Shown piece by piece: positions 1-9,421 of a stretch of 64,000 bases of DNA (within the stretch, counting starts at the first letter, position 1; every line of letters begins with the position of its first letter). Location of the stretch: NCBI GenBank assembly GCA_905215345.1, contig CAJMPR010000012.1:59623-123622 (forward strand), given 5' to 3'. The position numbers and the translations under genes are program-made. The notes under the pieces were generated by a model. It had not been told where the DNA came from and ran no database searches. It worked only from the letters and a program-made list of their open reading frames with translations. Origin of the DNA: an uncultured bacterium (GTDB lineage Bacteria > Bacteroidota > Bacteroidia > Bacteroidales > Bacteroidaceae).

Positions 1-600
1 AATGGAATGTGTGTAGCGCAGGTGTCGGAAAGAGTAGAACACCGCTCCTGTGATGTAGCACACACCTTCGGCAATAATCCAATAGCAGGAAACTTCGGCA
101 ACTGCAAACAACGGTTTGAATACCGCCAGTACGGACAACCCCATGAGAATGTAGCAAATCGTTTCCACGTGGCTATGTTCTTTCATCTTGCGGAAACTCA
201 CGACTGTACCCGCAATGGCGCTCAGCCAGATGAAGCAGAATAATCCCCATCCCCATGCTCCGTCCTCCCGTAGCGTAATGAGGGCAAAGGGTGAAAAGCT
301 GCCTGCAATGTGCCAATATATAGCCGCATGATCCCAATGCCGTAACCGCGGCTTCCAGGGACTGTGGTGTTTTAATGCATGATAGAGAGTGGAAGAGAGG
401 TACGAACTGCCCATGCCGAACAGATAGAAACAAACACCGATTGTTGTCCAGATATCTCCGCTTTCATGGCTTTTTGTCAGAAAGAGGATACCGGCAATGA
501 TGCCCATAATGATACCTATTGCATGCGAGAAGGTATTTACTCGTTCTTCTCCTTTGGTATAAAATAGTCCGCTTCGTCTTTTCTTTCCGCTTGTCTTCAT
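1..600 (-). CDS. Hemolysin III / PAQR-family membrane protein, partial
   Basis: The frame reads 200 codons without a stop from an ATG at 598-600 down to the left edge, so the C-terminus lies outside the window. The translation begins MKTSGKKRRSGLFYTKGEER and has several hydrophobic segments. It carries the family landmarks STLYHAL and DHAAIYWHIAGSFSPF, i.e. the Ser/His and Asp/His positions of the PAQR metal site. Bacterial members (YqfA, hemolysin III) are about 210-220 residues, so little is missing. The name hemolysin is historical; the role here is unknown, probably a membrane hydrolase or homeostasis protein. A near-consensus minus-strand -7 box (TACCTTCG) lies at 637-644. It is transcribed away from poxB. 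Confidence 0.85.
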   Translation of the reverse strand, partial: MKTSGKKRRSGLFYTKGEERVNTFSHAIGIIMGIIAGILFLTKSHESGDIWTTIGVCFYLFGMGSSYLSSTLYHALKHHSPWKPRLRHWDHAAIYWHIAGSFSPFALITLREDGAWGWGLFCFIWLSAIAGTVVSFRKMKEHSHVETICYILMGLSVLAVFKPLFAVAEVSCYWIIAEGVCYITGAVFYSFRHLRYTHSI

Positions 601-663
601 CTTTTCTTATCGAGATATATTCGTTCTTAGATGCTGCGAAGGTAGACGGAATATCTGTAAAAT

Positions 664-721
664 CATCCTGTGAGACGGATAAATTTGTCCCGTGAGGTGA
701 ATTTATTTATCTCACAGGATG
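664..721. repeat. Imperfect palindrome, GTGAGATGAAT family, copy 1
   Basis: CATCCTGTGAGA at 664-675 is perfectly complementary to TCTCACAGGATG at 710-721, and pairing continues inward with a few mismatches. The loop contains a further related word, CCCGTGAGGTGAA. The same sequence family recurs at 32602-32667. It sits between the divergent hemolysin III and poxB genes, so it could be a regulatory hairpin or a dispersed intergenic repeat. Confidence 0.7.
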
Positions 722-852
722 AAATAAATCATCTGCCGGGATGGTTCCGATGACCTATGGAGATGAAACAAATCTGTAACTTAGTGGGATATATCGAAAA
801 CATTTAAAAACGTAGCTTGTTGTTTCATCCTAACATTAAACAATGTATGGAT

Positions 853-2592
853 ATGGGACAGAAAGTGGCGGAACAATTGGTTGAAACGCTGGTTAACGCT
901 GGTGTAAGGCATATTTATGCCATTACAGGCGACAGCTTGAATGAGGTGAACAATGCCGTTAGAAAAAATGGTAATTTGGAGTGGATACATGTTCGGCATG
1001 AAGAAACCGGAGCTTATGCTGCCGGTGCTGAGGCTCAATTGACAGGGAAGCTGGCTTGTTGTGCCGGCAGTAGCGGACCGGGACATGTGCATCTTGTCAA
1101 CGGTTTATATGACGCTCATCGCTCAGGCGCTTCGGTATTGGCTATCGCGTCCACGATTCCAACTTCACAGGTCGGAACAGATTATTTTCAGGAAACTCAG
1201 CCCATCTATCTTTTTGAAGGATGCAGTTATTATAACGAAATTGCGGACACTCCCCAGCAATTTCCCCGCATGTTACATTCGGCCATACAGACTGCCATAT
1301 CCCGCAGGGGGGTAGCAGTTATCGGACTGCCCGGTGACTTGGCTGCTTCTTCCATCGTTTCGGTCGATTCATCCGAAGACAATTTCCAGACCCAGGCTTT
1401 GACCGTGCCTTCATCCGAAGAACTGACCGAATTGGCCGGTCTACTAAATGGCATGGATAAAATTACTTTGTTTTGCGGTATCGGTTGTGCAGGTGCGCAT
1501 GAGGAAGTAATGAAACTCTCGCAAATGTTAAAGGCTCCTGTTGCTTATACATTCAGAGGTAAGATGGAGATGGAATATGACAACCCGAATGCGGTAGGGA
1601 TGACAGGATTATTAGGTATTCCTTCGGGATACATCAGTATGCACGAGGCTGAGGTATTGGTGATGCTGGGTACCGATTTTCCTTATTGCGCGTTTCTGCC
1701 CAAAGAGAATAAGATTGTACAGATTGACATCAACGCCGACCGGTTGGGAAGGAGAGCCAAAGTGACGCAGGGACTCTGTGGAGACGTAAAAGCAACTTTG
1801 CATGCCCTGCTGCCCATGCTGAAGCAAAAGACCGATGATAGTTTTCTTCAACGCCAACTGGATATTTACGGCAAAGTCCGTAAAGTCCTGTCGGCCTATG
1901 TACTCGATAAGGGTAGTGAGGGGAAGATACATCCGGAGTATGTTATGTCCGAAATCAACGAATGGGCGTCGGGTGATGCTATCTTTACTGTAGATACGGG
2001 TATGACCTGCGTTTGGGCGGCACGTTATCTGCAAGCTACGGCCGGCAGGTCTATGTTGGGCTCATTCAATCACGGTTCTATGGCAAACGCACTGCCGCAG
2101 TCGATAGGTGCCGCCTTGACATGCCCTGACAGACAGGTGTGGGCTTTGTGTGGGGATGGCGGACTGTCGATGTCGATGGGAGATTTGGCAACGGTCGTTC
2201 AGTACAAGCTTCCTATTAAAATAATCGTTTTCAATAACCGTGCACTCGGCATGGTGAAACTTGAGATGGAGGTAGCCGGTTTACCCGACTGGCAGACCGA
2301 TATGTATAATCCTGATTTCGCCATGATAGCCCGTGCCATGGGTATGAGGGGGCTGACGGTGGGACATCCTGATGAGATGGATGTTGCTATGAAGGAAATA
2401 CTGGCTACCGACGGTCCGATATTAGTGAATGTCTTAACCGATCCCAATGCACTGGCTATGCCTCCGAAGGTAGAATTTGAACAAATGATGGGGTTCACCA
2501 AGTCCATGACCAAACTGATGATGATGGGACGCACACAGGAGGTGATAGATACGATAGAGTCGAATATAAAGCATATTCGTGAAGTGCTGTAA
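853..2592 (+). CDS. poxB: Thiamine-diphosphate pyruvate oxidase/dehydrogenase (PoxB type)
   Basis: A three-domain ThDP enzyme of about 580 residues, close to E. coli PoxB (572) in length and colinear with it. Shared blocks include ITGDSLNEVNNAV near the N-terminus, the catalytic-Glu block RHEETGAYAAGAEAQL, YFQETQPIYLF, GSFNHGSMANA, and the ThDP-Mg motif CGDGG followed by FNN. The family oxidatively decarboxylates pyruvate to acetate and CO2, passing electrons through FAD to membrane quinone. The last 30 residues form a plausible amphipathic helix, as in the membrane-binding tail of E. coli PoxB. The frame opens with TTG at 817 and has ATG at 847 and 853; 853 gives an N-terminus aligned with E. 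coli PoxB. It is monocistronic and ends at a strong terminator. Confidence 0.92.
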   Translation: MGQKVAEQLVETLVNAGVRHIYAITGDSLNEVNNAVRKNGNLEWIHVRHEETGAYAAGAEAQLTGKLACCAGSSGPGHVHLVNGLYDAHRSGASVLAIASTIPTSQVGTDYFQETQPIYLFEGCSYYNEIADTPQQFPRMLHSAIQTAISRRGVAVIGLPGDLAASSIVSVDSSEDNFQTQALTVPSSEELTELAGLLNGMDKITLFCGIGCAGAHEEVMKLSQMLKAPVAYTFRGKMEMEYDNPNAVGMTGLLGIPSGYISMHEAEVLVMLGTDFPYCAFLPKENKIVQIDINADRLGRRAKVTQGLCGDVKATLHALLPMLKQKTDDSFLQRQLDIYGKVRKVLSAYVLDKGSEGKIHPEYVMSEINEWASGDAIFTVDTGMTCVWAARYLQATAGRSMLGSFNHGSMANALPQSIGAALTCPDRQVWALCGDGGLSMSMGDLATVVQYKLPIKIIVFNNRALGMVKLEMEVAGLPDWQTDMYNPDFAMIARAMGMRGLTVGHPDEMDVAMKEILATDGPILVNVLTDPNALAMPPKVEFEQMMGFTKSMTKLMMMGRTQEVIDTIESNIKHIREVL

Positions 2593-2660
2593 ATCAGCGG
2601 ATTTTCCGGTACATAAGGACAGATGATGCGATGAGGTAAACGCATGATGTGTTGAAGTAA

Positions 2661-2724
2661 AACAGATGGTCTGTTTGAGGGTAATAGATGATGTATTTAC
2701 CCTGAACAGACCATCTGTTTTTTT
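2661..2724. terminator. Strong hairpin terminator between convergent genes
   Basis: A near-perfect 24-bp inverted repeat: arm 2661-2684 (starts AACAGATGGTCTGTT) pairs with 2697-2719. The loop is 12 nt and a run of seven T follows. It serves poxB and, read backwards, can also stop transcription arriving from the minus strand, although the minus gene ends further right. Confidence 0.9.
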
Positions 2725-2785
2725 AGAGTACTTAGGTGTCTATGTGTCGGACATCTGAGTGATTATGTGAGTTGATTTTCTTAGA

Positions 2786-3304
2786 TTATTCTATTATCTC
2801 TTTGATACAACGCATTGGCATTGTAAAGCTGGTAGAAAACATACCCGAAAAGCCTGTATTAAAATAAACCGTAATACCGTAGCCGGAATAGTAGTCTGTA
2901 GCAGACCAATAGCCTTTTTTATCAAAAGGAGTGAAGTTATCAAGTTTCTCTAACCCTTCTCGCATGGTCCATATCAACTGTAGTTCTCTTTGGGTGGGTA
3001 GACGCCAGCCGGGTCCTTTCCAATCACATTTCTTGATGGCATCATCACGGGTTGATGCGTCATTATGGTTTCTTATTTGTACTTCAAATTTATAAGCTAC
3101 AGTTTGGTTTGCGGTAGCAGAATTTATTCCTTTAACGCCATTTACTGTTGCGGTGAGTGTACTTGGCTTTTCCTGTTTCGTATAACTTGCTTCGGGCATT
3201 CCTTTGCACTCTATGATAAATGAGTCTCCTTCTTTATAAACCCGTTGGGCATAGCTGCTTATAGTCAGGACACATAGCAGCGTTATTAATATAATCTTTT
3301 TCAT
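2786..3304 (-). CDS. Secreted DUF1566-like (Lcl C-terminal type) protein of the fimbrial locus
   Basis: A 172-residue protein with a clear signal peptide (MKKIILITLLCVLTISSYAQ). A short N-terminal part is followed by the C-terminal module also found in the two upstream lipoproteins: WRLPTQRELQLIW, then GYWSATDY, then a terminal MRCIKE. This pattern fits the DUF1566/Lcl C-terminal module, a small surface fold in adhesins and other secreted proteins. It is the last gene of a minus-strand run, 34 bp after the 463-residue lipoprotein, and is probably co-transcribed. It has a Sec signal but no lipobox, so it may be secreted or assembled with the fimbria-like structure. Exact function is unknown. 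Confidence 0.75.
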   Translation of the reverse strand: MKKIILITLLCVLTISSYAQRVYKEGDSFIIECKGMPEASYTKQEKPSTLTATVNGVKGINSATANQTVAYKFEVQIRNHNDASTRDDAIKKCDWKGPGWRLPTQRELQLIWTMREGLEKLDNFTPFDKKGYWSATDYYSGYGITVYFNTGFSGMFSTSFTMPMRCIKEIIE

Positions 3305-3338
3305 CTTATCTTTATTCTTTAGTATAATCCAATATAGC

Positions 3339-4730
3339 TTATAAGTCTCTCATACAGCGGACCAATGCTGTTTGTGTCTTGGTCTTATAATCTGTAACCC
3401 CTTTATTGAAACCTACATATCTGGCGCCGGTGGATGTATCTTCTGTGGACGACCAATAATCACCGGTTGTGGGTTTAATAAATCCAGCGTTGGTGATTAG
3501 CGCGTTATTTACTATCCACATTGCTGTTAATTGGTTTTGAGCAGGGAGATACCACAGATAGTTGACGTCATCGGTAGTGATAATTTCCGTATAACCGTTA
3601 TTCAGTTTGAAACAAGCGGTAGCGGCGGGATACTGATAAGTTTCATTCTTGTAAAGTTCAAGAGTGTTACTCTTACCGTCAAAACGGTTGGAAACTCCTA
3701 CTGCTTCGCTACCGGTAGCCCATGCTACGGGAGATTCGCTGACATCCTTGTTTGCTACAACTGTCTTTTTGGACAAGCGCCAGATACCGCTTCCCGGAGA
3801 TGGGTTGTCGTTTGCATCCACTTCAATCCATTCACCGGAGAAGTAGCCGATAACAGTTGGATCGGGTTCCGGGAAGGTTATGTCATTATCCGTATCAGCC
3901 CATGTCTCTTCGCAGGTCACGTCAAATGAGAAAGCGGATTTGGAAATGAAGTGTCCTTTAATATTGGTGGTATAGTTGGCTTGTAAGGGGATGTTGGTCA
4001 CTTTAAAGGTCGGTTCGGCAGCGATACCCGGTATCTGGAAAGTAAATTCCACATCTTGCAACGCTTTTTGGTCTGCATCGGCAAATGCGTATATGGCATC
4101 ACCAAACGTAGCACCGGCGGTTACTACCGTTTCAATATTCATCGTGGCAGTGCGTTCCGTTTCCGTACCGATGGCTTTGGCGGTAAGTACATTGAACCCC
4201 GGTTTCTCATTGTACTTTACCGTGAGCGTACCGGCAGCCAGTGCTTTGGTTTCTGTTAGGGTTATCTTGCCTACGGCGCGTTTCAGCGTTACACTTTGTT
4301 CTTTTACGGCCGTGGTGATGGTGGATGTTCCGTAGAAGGCTTCGGTGGTAGTCTTTTCCGTATCAAGGGTAACTGCTTGTAAATCGGAGATGGTATAGCT
4401 GTCCCCATTATCCGCCCAGAAAAGGCAGTAATATGTTTTGTTTTTATCGAGGATCATATTGAATACTCCGGTGTCGTTAGTCTCCTTGTTAGTGGTACCG
4501 TCTTCGAAAACATTGGCTGCGGTAGTATAGGCGTCATCTGCATATACTTCAATAGCAAAGCGATTGATACCATCGTGCGTAGTAGCACGAGTATTTGCTT
4601 GATTGGTGTAGACGTTGATACGGACGGGTTGCAGGGCGGAAGTGCCGTCGGTAACTTCCGATTCGCTATTACTGCACGAGGCGAGTACTCCGACGAGCAC
4701 TGCACACACGATATATAGTATCTTTTTCAT
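3339..4730 (-). CDS. Fimbrillin-like lipoprotein with C-terminal DUF1566-like domain
   Basis: A 463-residue lipoprotein with lipobox LVGVLASC. After a polar linker there is a TRATT motif near residue 47, then a fimbrillin-like beta-sandwich region with a conserved CLFWAD motif shared with the next two genes. A second sandwich-like segment ends with a CEETWADTDNDITFPEP linker. The last ~150 residues form a DUF1566-like module (WYLPAQNQLTAMW, GDYWSSTED, terminal VRCMRDL). In Bacteroidales fimbriae, lipidated precursors are often cleaved after an Arg before assembly; TR-A could be such a site, by analogy only. The architecture suggests a shaft or tip subunit. It lies between two related genes with short gaps, consistent with one operon. 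Confidence 0.75.
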   Translation of the reverse strand: MKKILYIVCAVLVGVLASCSNSESEVTDGTSALQPVRINVYTNQANTRATTHDGINRFAIEVYADDAYTTAANVFEDGTTNKETNDTGVFNMILDKNKTYYCLFWADNGDSYTISDLQAVTLDTEKTTTEAFYGTSTITTAVKEQSVTLKRAVGKITLTETKALAAGTLTVKYNEKPGFNVLTAKAIGTETERTATMNIETVVTAGATFGDAIYAFADADQKALQDVEFTFQIPGIAAEPTFKVTNIPLQANYTTNIKGHFISKSAFSFDVTCEETWADTDNDITFPEPDPTVIGYFSGEWIEVDANDNPSPGSGIWRLSKKTVVANKDVSESPVAWATGSEAVGVSNRFDGKSNTLELYKNETYQYPAATACFKLNNGYTEIITTDDVNYLWYLPAQNQLTAMWIVNNALITNAGFIKPTTGDYWSSTEDTSTGARYVGFNKGVTDYKTKTQTALVRCMRDL

Positions 4731-4766
4731 TTATTCTTATTTTTAAGTTAAATCTTCAATCAATGA

Positions 4767-6374
4767 TTAGAATGCGCTAATGCAACGTGTCATGCGGTCT
4801 AAATCTTTCTTATAGGCAGACTGTTCACAGGAGCCATCGCTAAGGAAGAGGAAATTGGCCCATCCCATTACTTCGTACTCATCCGCTCTCGGCGTTTCTG
4901 TGGAAGCCCAATAAGCGTAATCTTCATTAAATGGAGTACCGGAAGCTGTTACCATTGCATCTTTAAATCTTTTAGCTGCAGTGGCATTGCCACTTAAGGT
5001 TGGCGCATTCCCATTATCATAATCCCATGTCTTAGGAGTAGATACACCCTTATAAGCACAGCAAAGATATTGAAGCTCATGCAAAGCGGGTACATACCAG
5101 CGACCGTTTATGTCCCCCTTGTTTTTAGTCTGATACACATAATTAAACATGGAATACACCGATGAGAAATCCGGATCATCTTTATGGGCATTAATCAGAT
5201 TCTTGGTAGCAGTTGCACCATCTGTCTGACTGGATATACCCTGAATTGCATCGCCTTCAATAACGTTAGGATTTCCCCATAGTAAATCTTTCACTTCATC
5301 CAATGCTATTATCTTTCCGTGTGTCTTATCTGTCGGGTTTACCCAGAATACAATACCAATGCAGGGATTATCCGGTTTTGTCTTATATACGCTTCCATAC
5401 GATCCGTCCTGATAAAAGAAATTGCCTACGGCAGCGGGTCTTGGGAAGTCCTCCGTATACGTGCTTTCCCAGTTCTCATCGCAGGTTATGCTGACGGCGG
5501 AACTGTATATATCGCTGTAAGCGCCGATGATATTGGTCTTATAGTTGGCGCGTAGCGGAATGTTCGTGATGCTTTTGACAGCTTCGGGAGTTGCGGTTGC
5601 GCTTGCTCTGAATACCGTAGTGATGTCCATCATAGTCTTTATCTCTGTGCCGTCACCACGGGCTATGACATGGATTGTACCCAGATTCTTGGCTGTTCCC
5701 TCGGCTGTGAATTCTACTTCACAGGGAATGGAGTTCCCGCCGCCATCCTTTATTTCTGTGACTTTGCGATCGGCTACATTGAGCGAATAAGTTTGGGGGA
5801 ACTTTACCTTTAGCAGGTTACCGTTAGCTTCTGCAAAATTCATTTCGTCTACTTGTTTGAAGCAAACTTGTGCAACGGCATGCGTTAATGTGATGCTCTT
5901 GTTCTTATCTGCATCGTCAGGACCGCCGGTCGTAATTTCCTGTATTCCGCTCCATGCGGGCTTATCAGCTTTCTTAGCCGGGTTGATACTTACTTTCTTC
6001 AGGTCAGCGGCATTGAAGATGTTATTGGCGGCATCGTTCGGCTTGTCATAGTCAGCCCAGAACAATACGGTATAATCGGCATTGTCTTTCAGGAAAACGA
6101 TGAACGAACCATTGTCTTGCTCAATGTGCTGTATAGGCGTGGCGTCTGTGGCAAGGGGTAGTTCCCCTTCATAGTACTCTATGATGTAGCGGGTAGGAGC
6201 TTCTGTTGCCGCACGGGATGCCGGGGCATTGGTGCGGAGGGAAGCGTCGTCCACGGTGACGGTGAATGTCGTTGATTGTTGGTTTGATGTCGGAAGAACG
6301 GCACCCTCATCTTTGCTGCATCCGGTAAGCAAGGTTATCAAGCCTGCCAATGCGATTAGATTTCTTAACTTCAT
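4767..6374 (-). CDS. Fimbrillin-like lipoprotein with C-terminal DUF1566-like domain (larger paralogue)
   Basis: A 535-residue lipoprotein (lipobox LITLLTGC). It repeats the layout of its downstream neighbour: SRAATEAPTRYIIEYYEGE, then VLFWADYD, a first beta-rich region with a THAVAQVCFK strand, a second region ending CDENWESTYTEDFPRP, and a C-terminal module with GRWYVPALHELQYL, AYWASTET and MTRCISAF. The C-terminal part is longer than in the neighbour and contains extra loops, as expected if this module faces the environment. It is a paralogue from tandem duplication, diverged mainly in the exposed loops. The likely role is a structural or tip component of a fimbria-like polymer; no ligand can be inferred. 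Confidence 0.75.
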   Translation of the reverse strand: MKLRNLIALAGLITLLTGCSKDEGAVLPTSNQQSTTFTVTVDDASLRTNAPASRAATEAPTRYIIEYYEGELPLATDATPIQHIEQDNGSFIVFLKDNADYTVLFWADYDKPNDAANNIFNAADLKKVSINPAKKADKPAWSGIQEITTGGPDDADKNKSITLTHAVAQVCFKQVDEMNFAEANGNLLKVKFPQTYSLNVADRKVTEIKDGGGNSIPCEVEFTAEGTAKNLGTIHVIARGDGTEIKTMMDITTVFRASATATPEAVKSITNIPLRANYKTNIIGAYSDIYSSAVSITCDENWESTYTEDFPRPAAVGNFFYQDGSYGSVYKTKPDNPCIGIVFWVNPTDKTHGKIIALDEVKDLLWGNPNVIEGDAIQGISSQTDGATATKNLINAHKDDPDFSSVYSMFNYVYQTKNKGDINGRWYVPALHELQYLCCAYKGVSTPKTWDYDNGNAPTLSGNATAAKRFKDAMVTASGTPFNEDYAYWASTETPRADEYEVMGWANFLFLSDGSCEQSAYKKDLDRMTRCISAF

Positions 6375-6433
6375 ATGATTGCTTGTTTTTTATTGTTTTG
6401 TTATCATTCTCCAATTATAGAATTCTCATTCAT

Positions 6434-7231
6434 TCAGGGTACTTTAGCATACGCCCCTACAACATCGGTGTTATAGTTCTTCTGCAATGGAAGAATATCA
6501 AGTGTTTTCGCTCCTTCATTGTTGTAGTTGAATGTGAACTCAAAGGTGGTTTTTACTTGCGGAGCAAGCATATAGAACGTAGCAATCACTTCATTAGCGG
6601 CGGTTTGTGTAGTAGTTATGTTACTGTCTACATCTTTGGGAACGCTGACGGTGTTATCTGCCACATTGAACTGTGTGTATTGGGAGTATTTCAGATTGAG
6701 TATTTTGCCTGCTTCCACACCATTTTTGTCTTTGAGCGTAATCAATGCCACTGCATGCTTTAGGGTTATGGCCTGTGCAGGCTGTGCGCTGAGTACCGCT
6801 TTGGCGCAATAGGCTTCAGTGGGCTGTTTGCCATCGGTAAGTATCACGGTTTGCAGAGCATTGGCATTGTATGCGCCATCACCCATGTCCGCCCAAAGCA
6901 GACAATGGTAAGTTTGGTCTTTGTGGAGTGTCAACATAAACTCTGCACTTGCTTGTTCCTTGCGATTGGTGGCGCCGAATACATTGGCGGGAACGGTGCA
7001 AGCTTCATCTGTGTAGACTTCCATTATGTAACGAGCTATCGTTGTGGCACGTGTTTGGGAACTTGAATTTATTCTGTTATCCATAGGCTGGGTTTCGTTG
7101 GCATATTGCACGTCGGTGGTAAGGGTTAGCATCACTTGTTCCGTACCTCCTGACTGCATGTCCATTTCCTGTGTGCAGCCGGTCGCAATAGCTATGGTAC
7201 ACAATATTATTATATAGAATATCTTCTTCAT
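6434..7231 (-). CDS. Fimbrillin-like lipoprotein, short form
   Basis: A 265-residue lipoprotein. The frame is open to 7285, but ATG at 7231 gives MKKIFYIIILCTIAIATGC, an ideal lipoprotein signal, and leaves a 13-bp gap after the upstream stop. It has the same TRATT motif, RYIMEVYTDEACTVPANVF and CLLWADMGD as the 463-residue paralogue, but stops after the beta-sandwich region (terminal NYNTDVVGAYAKVP) with no DUF1566-like module. This makes it the best candidate for the repeating shaft subunit, while the two longer paralogues may cap the structure; that division is inference. It is the third of three consecutive paralogues. Confidence 0.72.
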   Translation of the reverse strand: MKKIFYIIILCTIAIATGCTQEMDMQSGGTEQVMLTLTTDVQYANETQPMDNRINSSSQTRATTIARYIMEVYTDEACTVPANVFGATNRKEQASAEFMLTLHKDQTYHCLLWADMGDGAYNANALQTVILTDGKQPTEAYCAKAVLSAQPAQAITLKHAVALITLKDKNGVEAGKILNLKYSQYTQFNVADNTVSVPKDVDSNITTTQTAANEVIATFYMLAPQVKTTFEFTFNYNNEGAKTLDILPLQKNYNTDVVGAYAKVP

Positions 7232-7244
7232 CTTCTTGTCATTA

Positions 7245-8633
7245 TTAGAATTCAACTTCATAAATATCTTCCCATTCGGTATCAATATTTACACCGCCAC
7301 CTACACCCGCTGTGAGGAATTCGCCCCGTACGGTCGTGAGGTATCCGGCTTTGTAGTCAATCTTGATACCGCTCATGCCGCTAATTGTCTTTCCATCCTT
7401 ATCGCGGAACTGTACATTTACCGTTACGGCAGATTGCGAACCGTTTACAAAGATAAAATCTTTGCCTACCGTGACGGCGTTGTCGTTTTGTTCACTCAAT
7501 GCCGAAGTGTACCGATAGCCTGTCTGCGCGTCATTGGGCTTGCCTTCTATCATGTTATAGGCACAAGGCAGGAAACCTTCGTAGGAAACGATTATAGTCA
7601 GCTCGTTCAGTGGCGGAAAACCACGACGCAGACGCATTTCTTCGTATTCTGCCACATCGGTAGCTATTAAACGGTATTTAGCCAATGGGCGGTGCATGGT
7701 AATCGTTTCTTTTATGTTTTCTTTCGCTACACTGATCTGTGCGGTTTGCGCAAAGGCGTCACGTGTGTCTGTATTGGCAATGTATGCTTCTTTCGACAGG
7801 GCTTTTATCATCTTGGTGTCAGAAGTGATATAATGGTTATCAGCTTGTTGGTCTGAAGTATAGTCACTCCAGATGCGCAGATCGTAATCGCCGGGAGGAA
7901 CGAGGAGGTCGGTTGTGTATATGCCCTCGGTGGCGGTAGGTGTGACAAACTTCTCTTGGCGAACGACCATATTATCCGTTCCTTTCAAGTAAGCCTCTGT
8001 CACGGTACGTAGATGTACATCTGTACCGGCAGCGCGTGAGGCCGGCATCACAAAATCTGATAAGTTGGACAAGGGGAAAGTCATTTCCAATGTAACTTGT
8101 GTTAGTTCTACGGCTTCCGAACCGGGCTTGATGTCTATCAAGATGCGTTCCACCCCTTGCGTTACTTCACGACGTACCATACCTGTCAGCAAGTCTGGAT
8201 ACTTGTCCGGTAGCTTATATGCCCATATCTTGAACTCTGTCAACGAGATTTCGGGTAGCTTATCAGCACGACTTTGGGTCATTGCCGCTTGTGCTGATGA
8301 CGTTGTCGGCATTAGTCCGGGTTCGGTATTAAGTATGGCGAAAATAGTATAGAAACCTTCTTCAAGTAAAATACGGTCTAAAGCAAGGTTTTCCATCTTG
8401 TCGTAATAATCGTGGCGGGCGAGTTTGTCGGATGCATCAAAGAAAAACAAATGTACATCTCTGAGTGATTTGTCGGCCACAGCGTCGGTATTGACTCCTA
8501 CAGTAATACCGGCACCATCTTCGGGCAGATTTTCCATTTCGTGCGGAGTTTTGTCGCAACCCGCCAGCGTCAACAGCGAAAGGCTGATAAACCAGAATGC
8601 TGTCTGTTTGAATAGCTTTATCATATTATTCAT
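7245..8633 (-). CDS. FimB/Mfa2-family fimbrial anchor lipoprotein
   Basis: A 462-residue lipoprotein with lipobox LLTLAGC. It has the FimB/Mfa2-type pattern DVHLFFFDASDKLARHDYYD soon after the N-terminus, then two beta-sandwich regions and a C-terminal segment GYLTTVRGEFLTAG. Family members anchor the fimbria to the outer membrane and limit its length. Its place directly upstream of three fimbrillin-like genes matches the gene order of mfa/fim loci. The start at 8633 overlaps the upstream gene by 8 bp, indicating translational coupling; an alternative ATG at 8624 removes the overlap. Confidence 0.78.
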   Translation of the reverse strand: MNNMIKLFKQTAFWFISLSLLTLAGCDKTPHEMENLPEDGAGITVGVNTDAVADKSLRDVHLFFFDASDKLARHDYYDKMENLALDRILLEEGFYTIFAILNTEPGLMPTTSSAQAAMTQSRADKLPEISLTEFKIWAYKLPDKYPDLLTGMVRREVTQGVERILIDIKPGSEAVELTQVTLEMTFPLSNLSDFVMPASRAAGTDVHLRTVTEAYLKGTDNMVVRQEKFVTPTATEGIYTTDLLVPPGDYDLRIWSDYTSDQQADNHYITSDTKMIKALSKEAYIANTDTRDAFAQTAQISVAKENIKETITMHRPLAKYRLIATDVAEYEEMRLRRGFPPLNELTIIVSYEGFLPCAYNMIEGKPNDAQTGYRYTSALSEQNDNAVTVGKDFIFVNGSQSAVTVNVQFRDKDGKTISGMSGIKIDYKAGYLTTVRGEFLTAGVGGGVNIDTEWEDIYEVEF

Positions 8634-9396
8634 GTTTATTTCTTGTTAGTATTGGCCTTACTTTGCTGATTAATTTATCCAACCCCATGGTAATCTTTAC
8701 TCCTGTATTCCATGTATAGTTACTTGTATGATCTGCTTGTTGCAATCCGTCCATGCCGTTACCGGTTAGGTAAGTTATACCGGTATATAGCCGTACGTTT
8801 ACTTGATCGCACACTTGATAACCTACTCCGATGTCGGTACCTATTCCAAAGTGGAATGCAGAATTGTCATACGCGTCTGCTTTATCAGCGATGGTCTTTA
8901 CTTTTGCCCATGAACCTGTGCCGTAAATAGCAGGGGAGAGCAGTGCAGACCAACGGCTGTCCGGATGGAACAGTTTCAAGAAATCCACATTCAGGTGTAG
9001 CCCTAAGCCAAAGAGGTTCGTTGAAGAATAAACATCCTGATAGTTCCATCCCTGCATCCCTGCTACGGGAGCTAAATAGCGATTGCCATCCGAACCGAGC
9101 CACAGGTGTTGGCAACAGTCATATGCTCCCAAGCCGAGATGCGTATAGCGCAGTTCCGCTTCAGCCGACAAGAATGAGTTGAGGTGATAACCACCCAATA
9201 ATCCCAGCCCGAAGCCTGTACGAGTTTTATCAGCAGCTATCGATTTGAACGTTGCGCTGCCGAATGTGATTCCGATGTCACCACCGACATACCACCGGTT
9301 AAGATTACTGTCAGTACTGTTTTTCTCTTGTGCTTGCAGCCTCCCTAAAGGGTATAGGCATAGCAGCCCGAATACAATTAAAATTGTTCTTTTCAT
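8626..9396 (-). CDS. Outer-membrane beta-barrel protein of the fimbrial locus
   Basis: A 256-residue protein with signal peptide MKRTILIVFGLLCLYPLGRLQAQ. Alternating hydrophobic strands follow, beginning WYVGGDIGITFG, as in small OmpA-like barrels. There is no C-terminal peptidoglycan-binding domain; the tail is short and basic. Two adjacent Cys occur in a predicted loop (YDCCQHLW). It overlaps the anchor gene by 8 bp and follows the HTH gene by 25 bp, so it belongs to the fimbrial operon. A barrel encoded with fimbrial subunits could help export or seat them, but this is inference. Confidence 0.75.
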   Translation of the reverse strand: MKRTILIVFGLLCLYPLGRLQAQEKNSTDSNLNRWYVGGDIGITFGSATFKSIAADKTRTGFGLGLLGGYHLNSFLSAEAELRYTHLGLGAYDCCQHLWLGSDGNRYLAPVAGMQGWNYQDVYSSTNLFGLGLHLNVDFLKLFHPDSRWSALLSPAIYGTGSWAKVKTIADKADAYDNSAFHFGIGTDIGVGYQVCDQVNVRLYTGITYLTGNGMDGLQQADHTSNYTWNTGVKITMGLDKLISKVRPILTRNKHE

Positions 9397-9421
9397 TTAT
9401 ATATGGTATTGGTTTGTTTGT

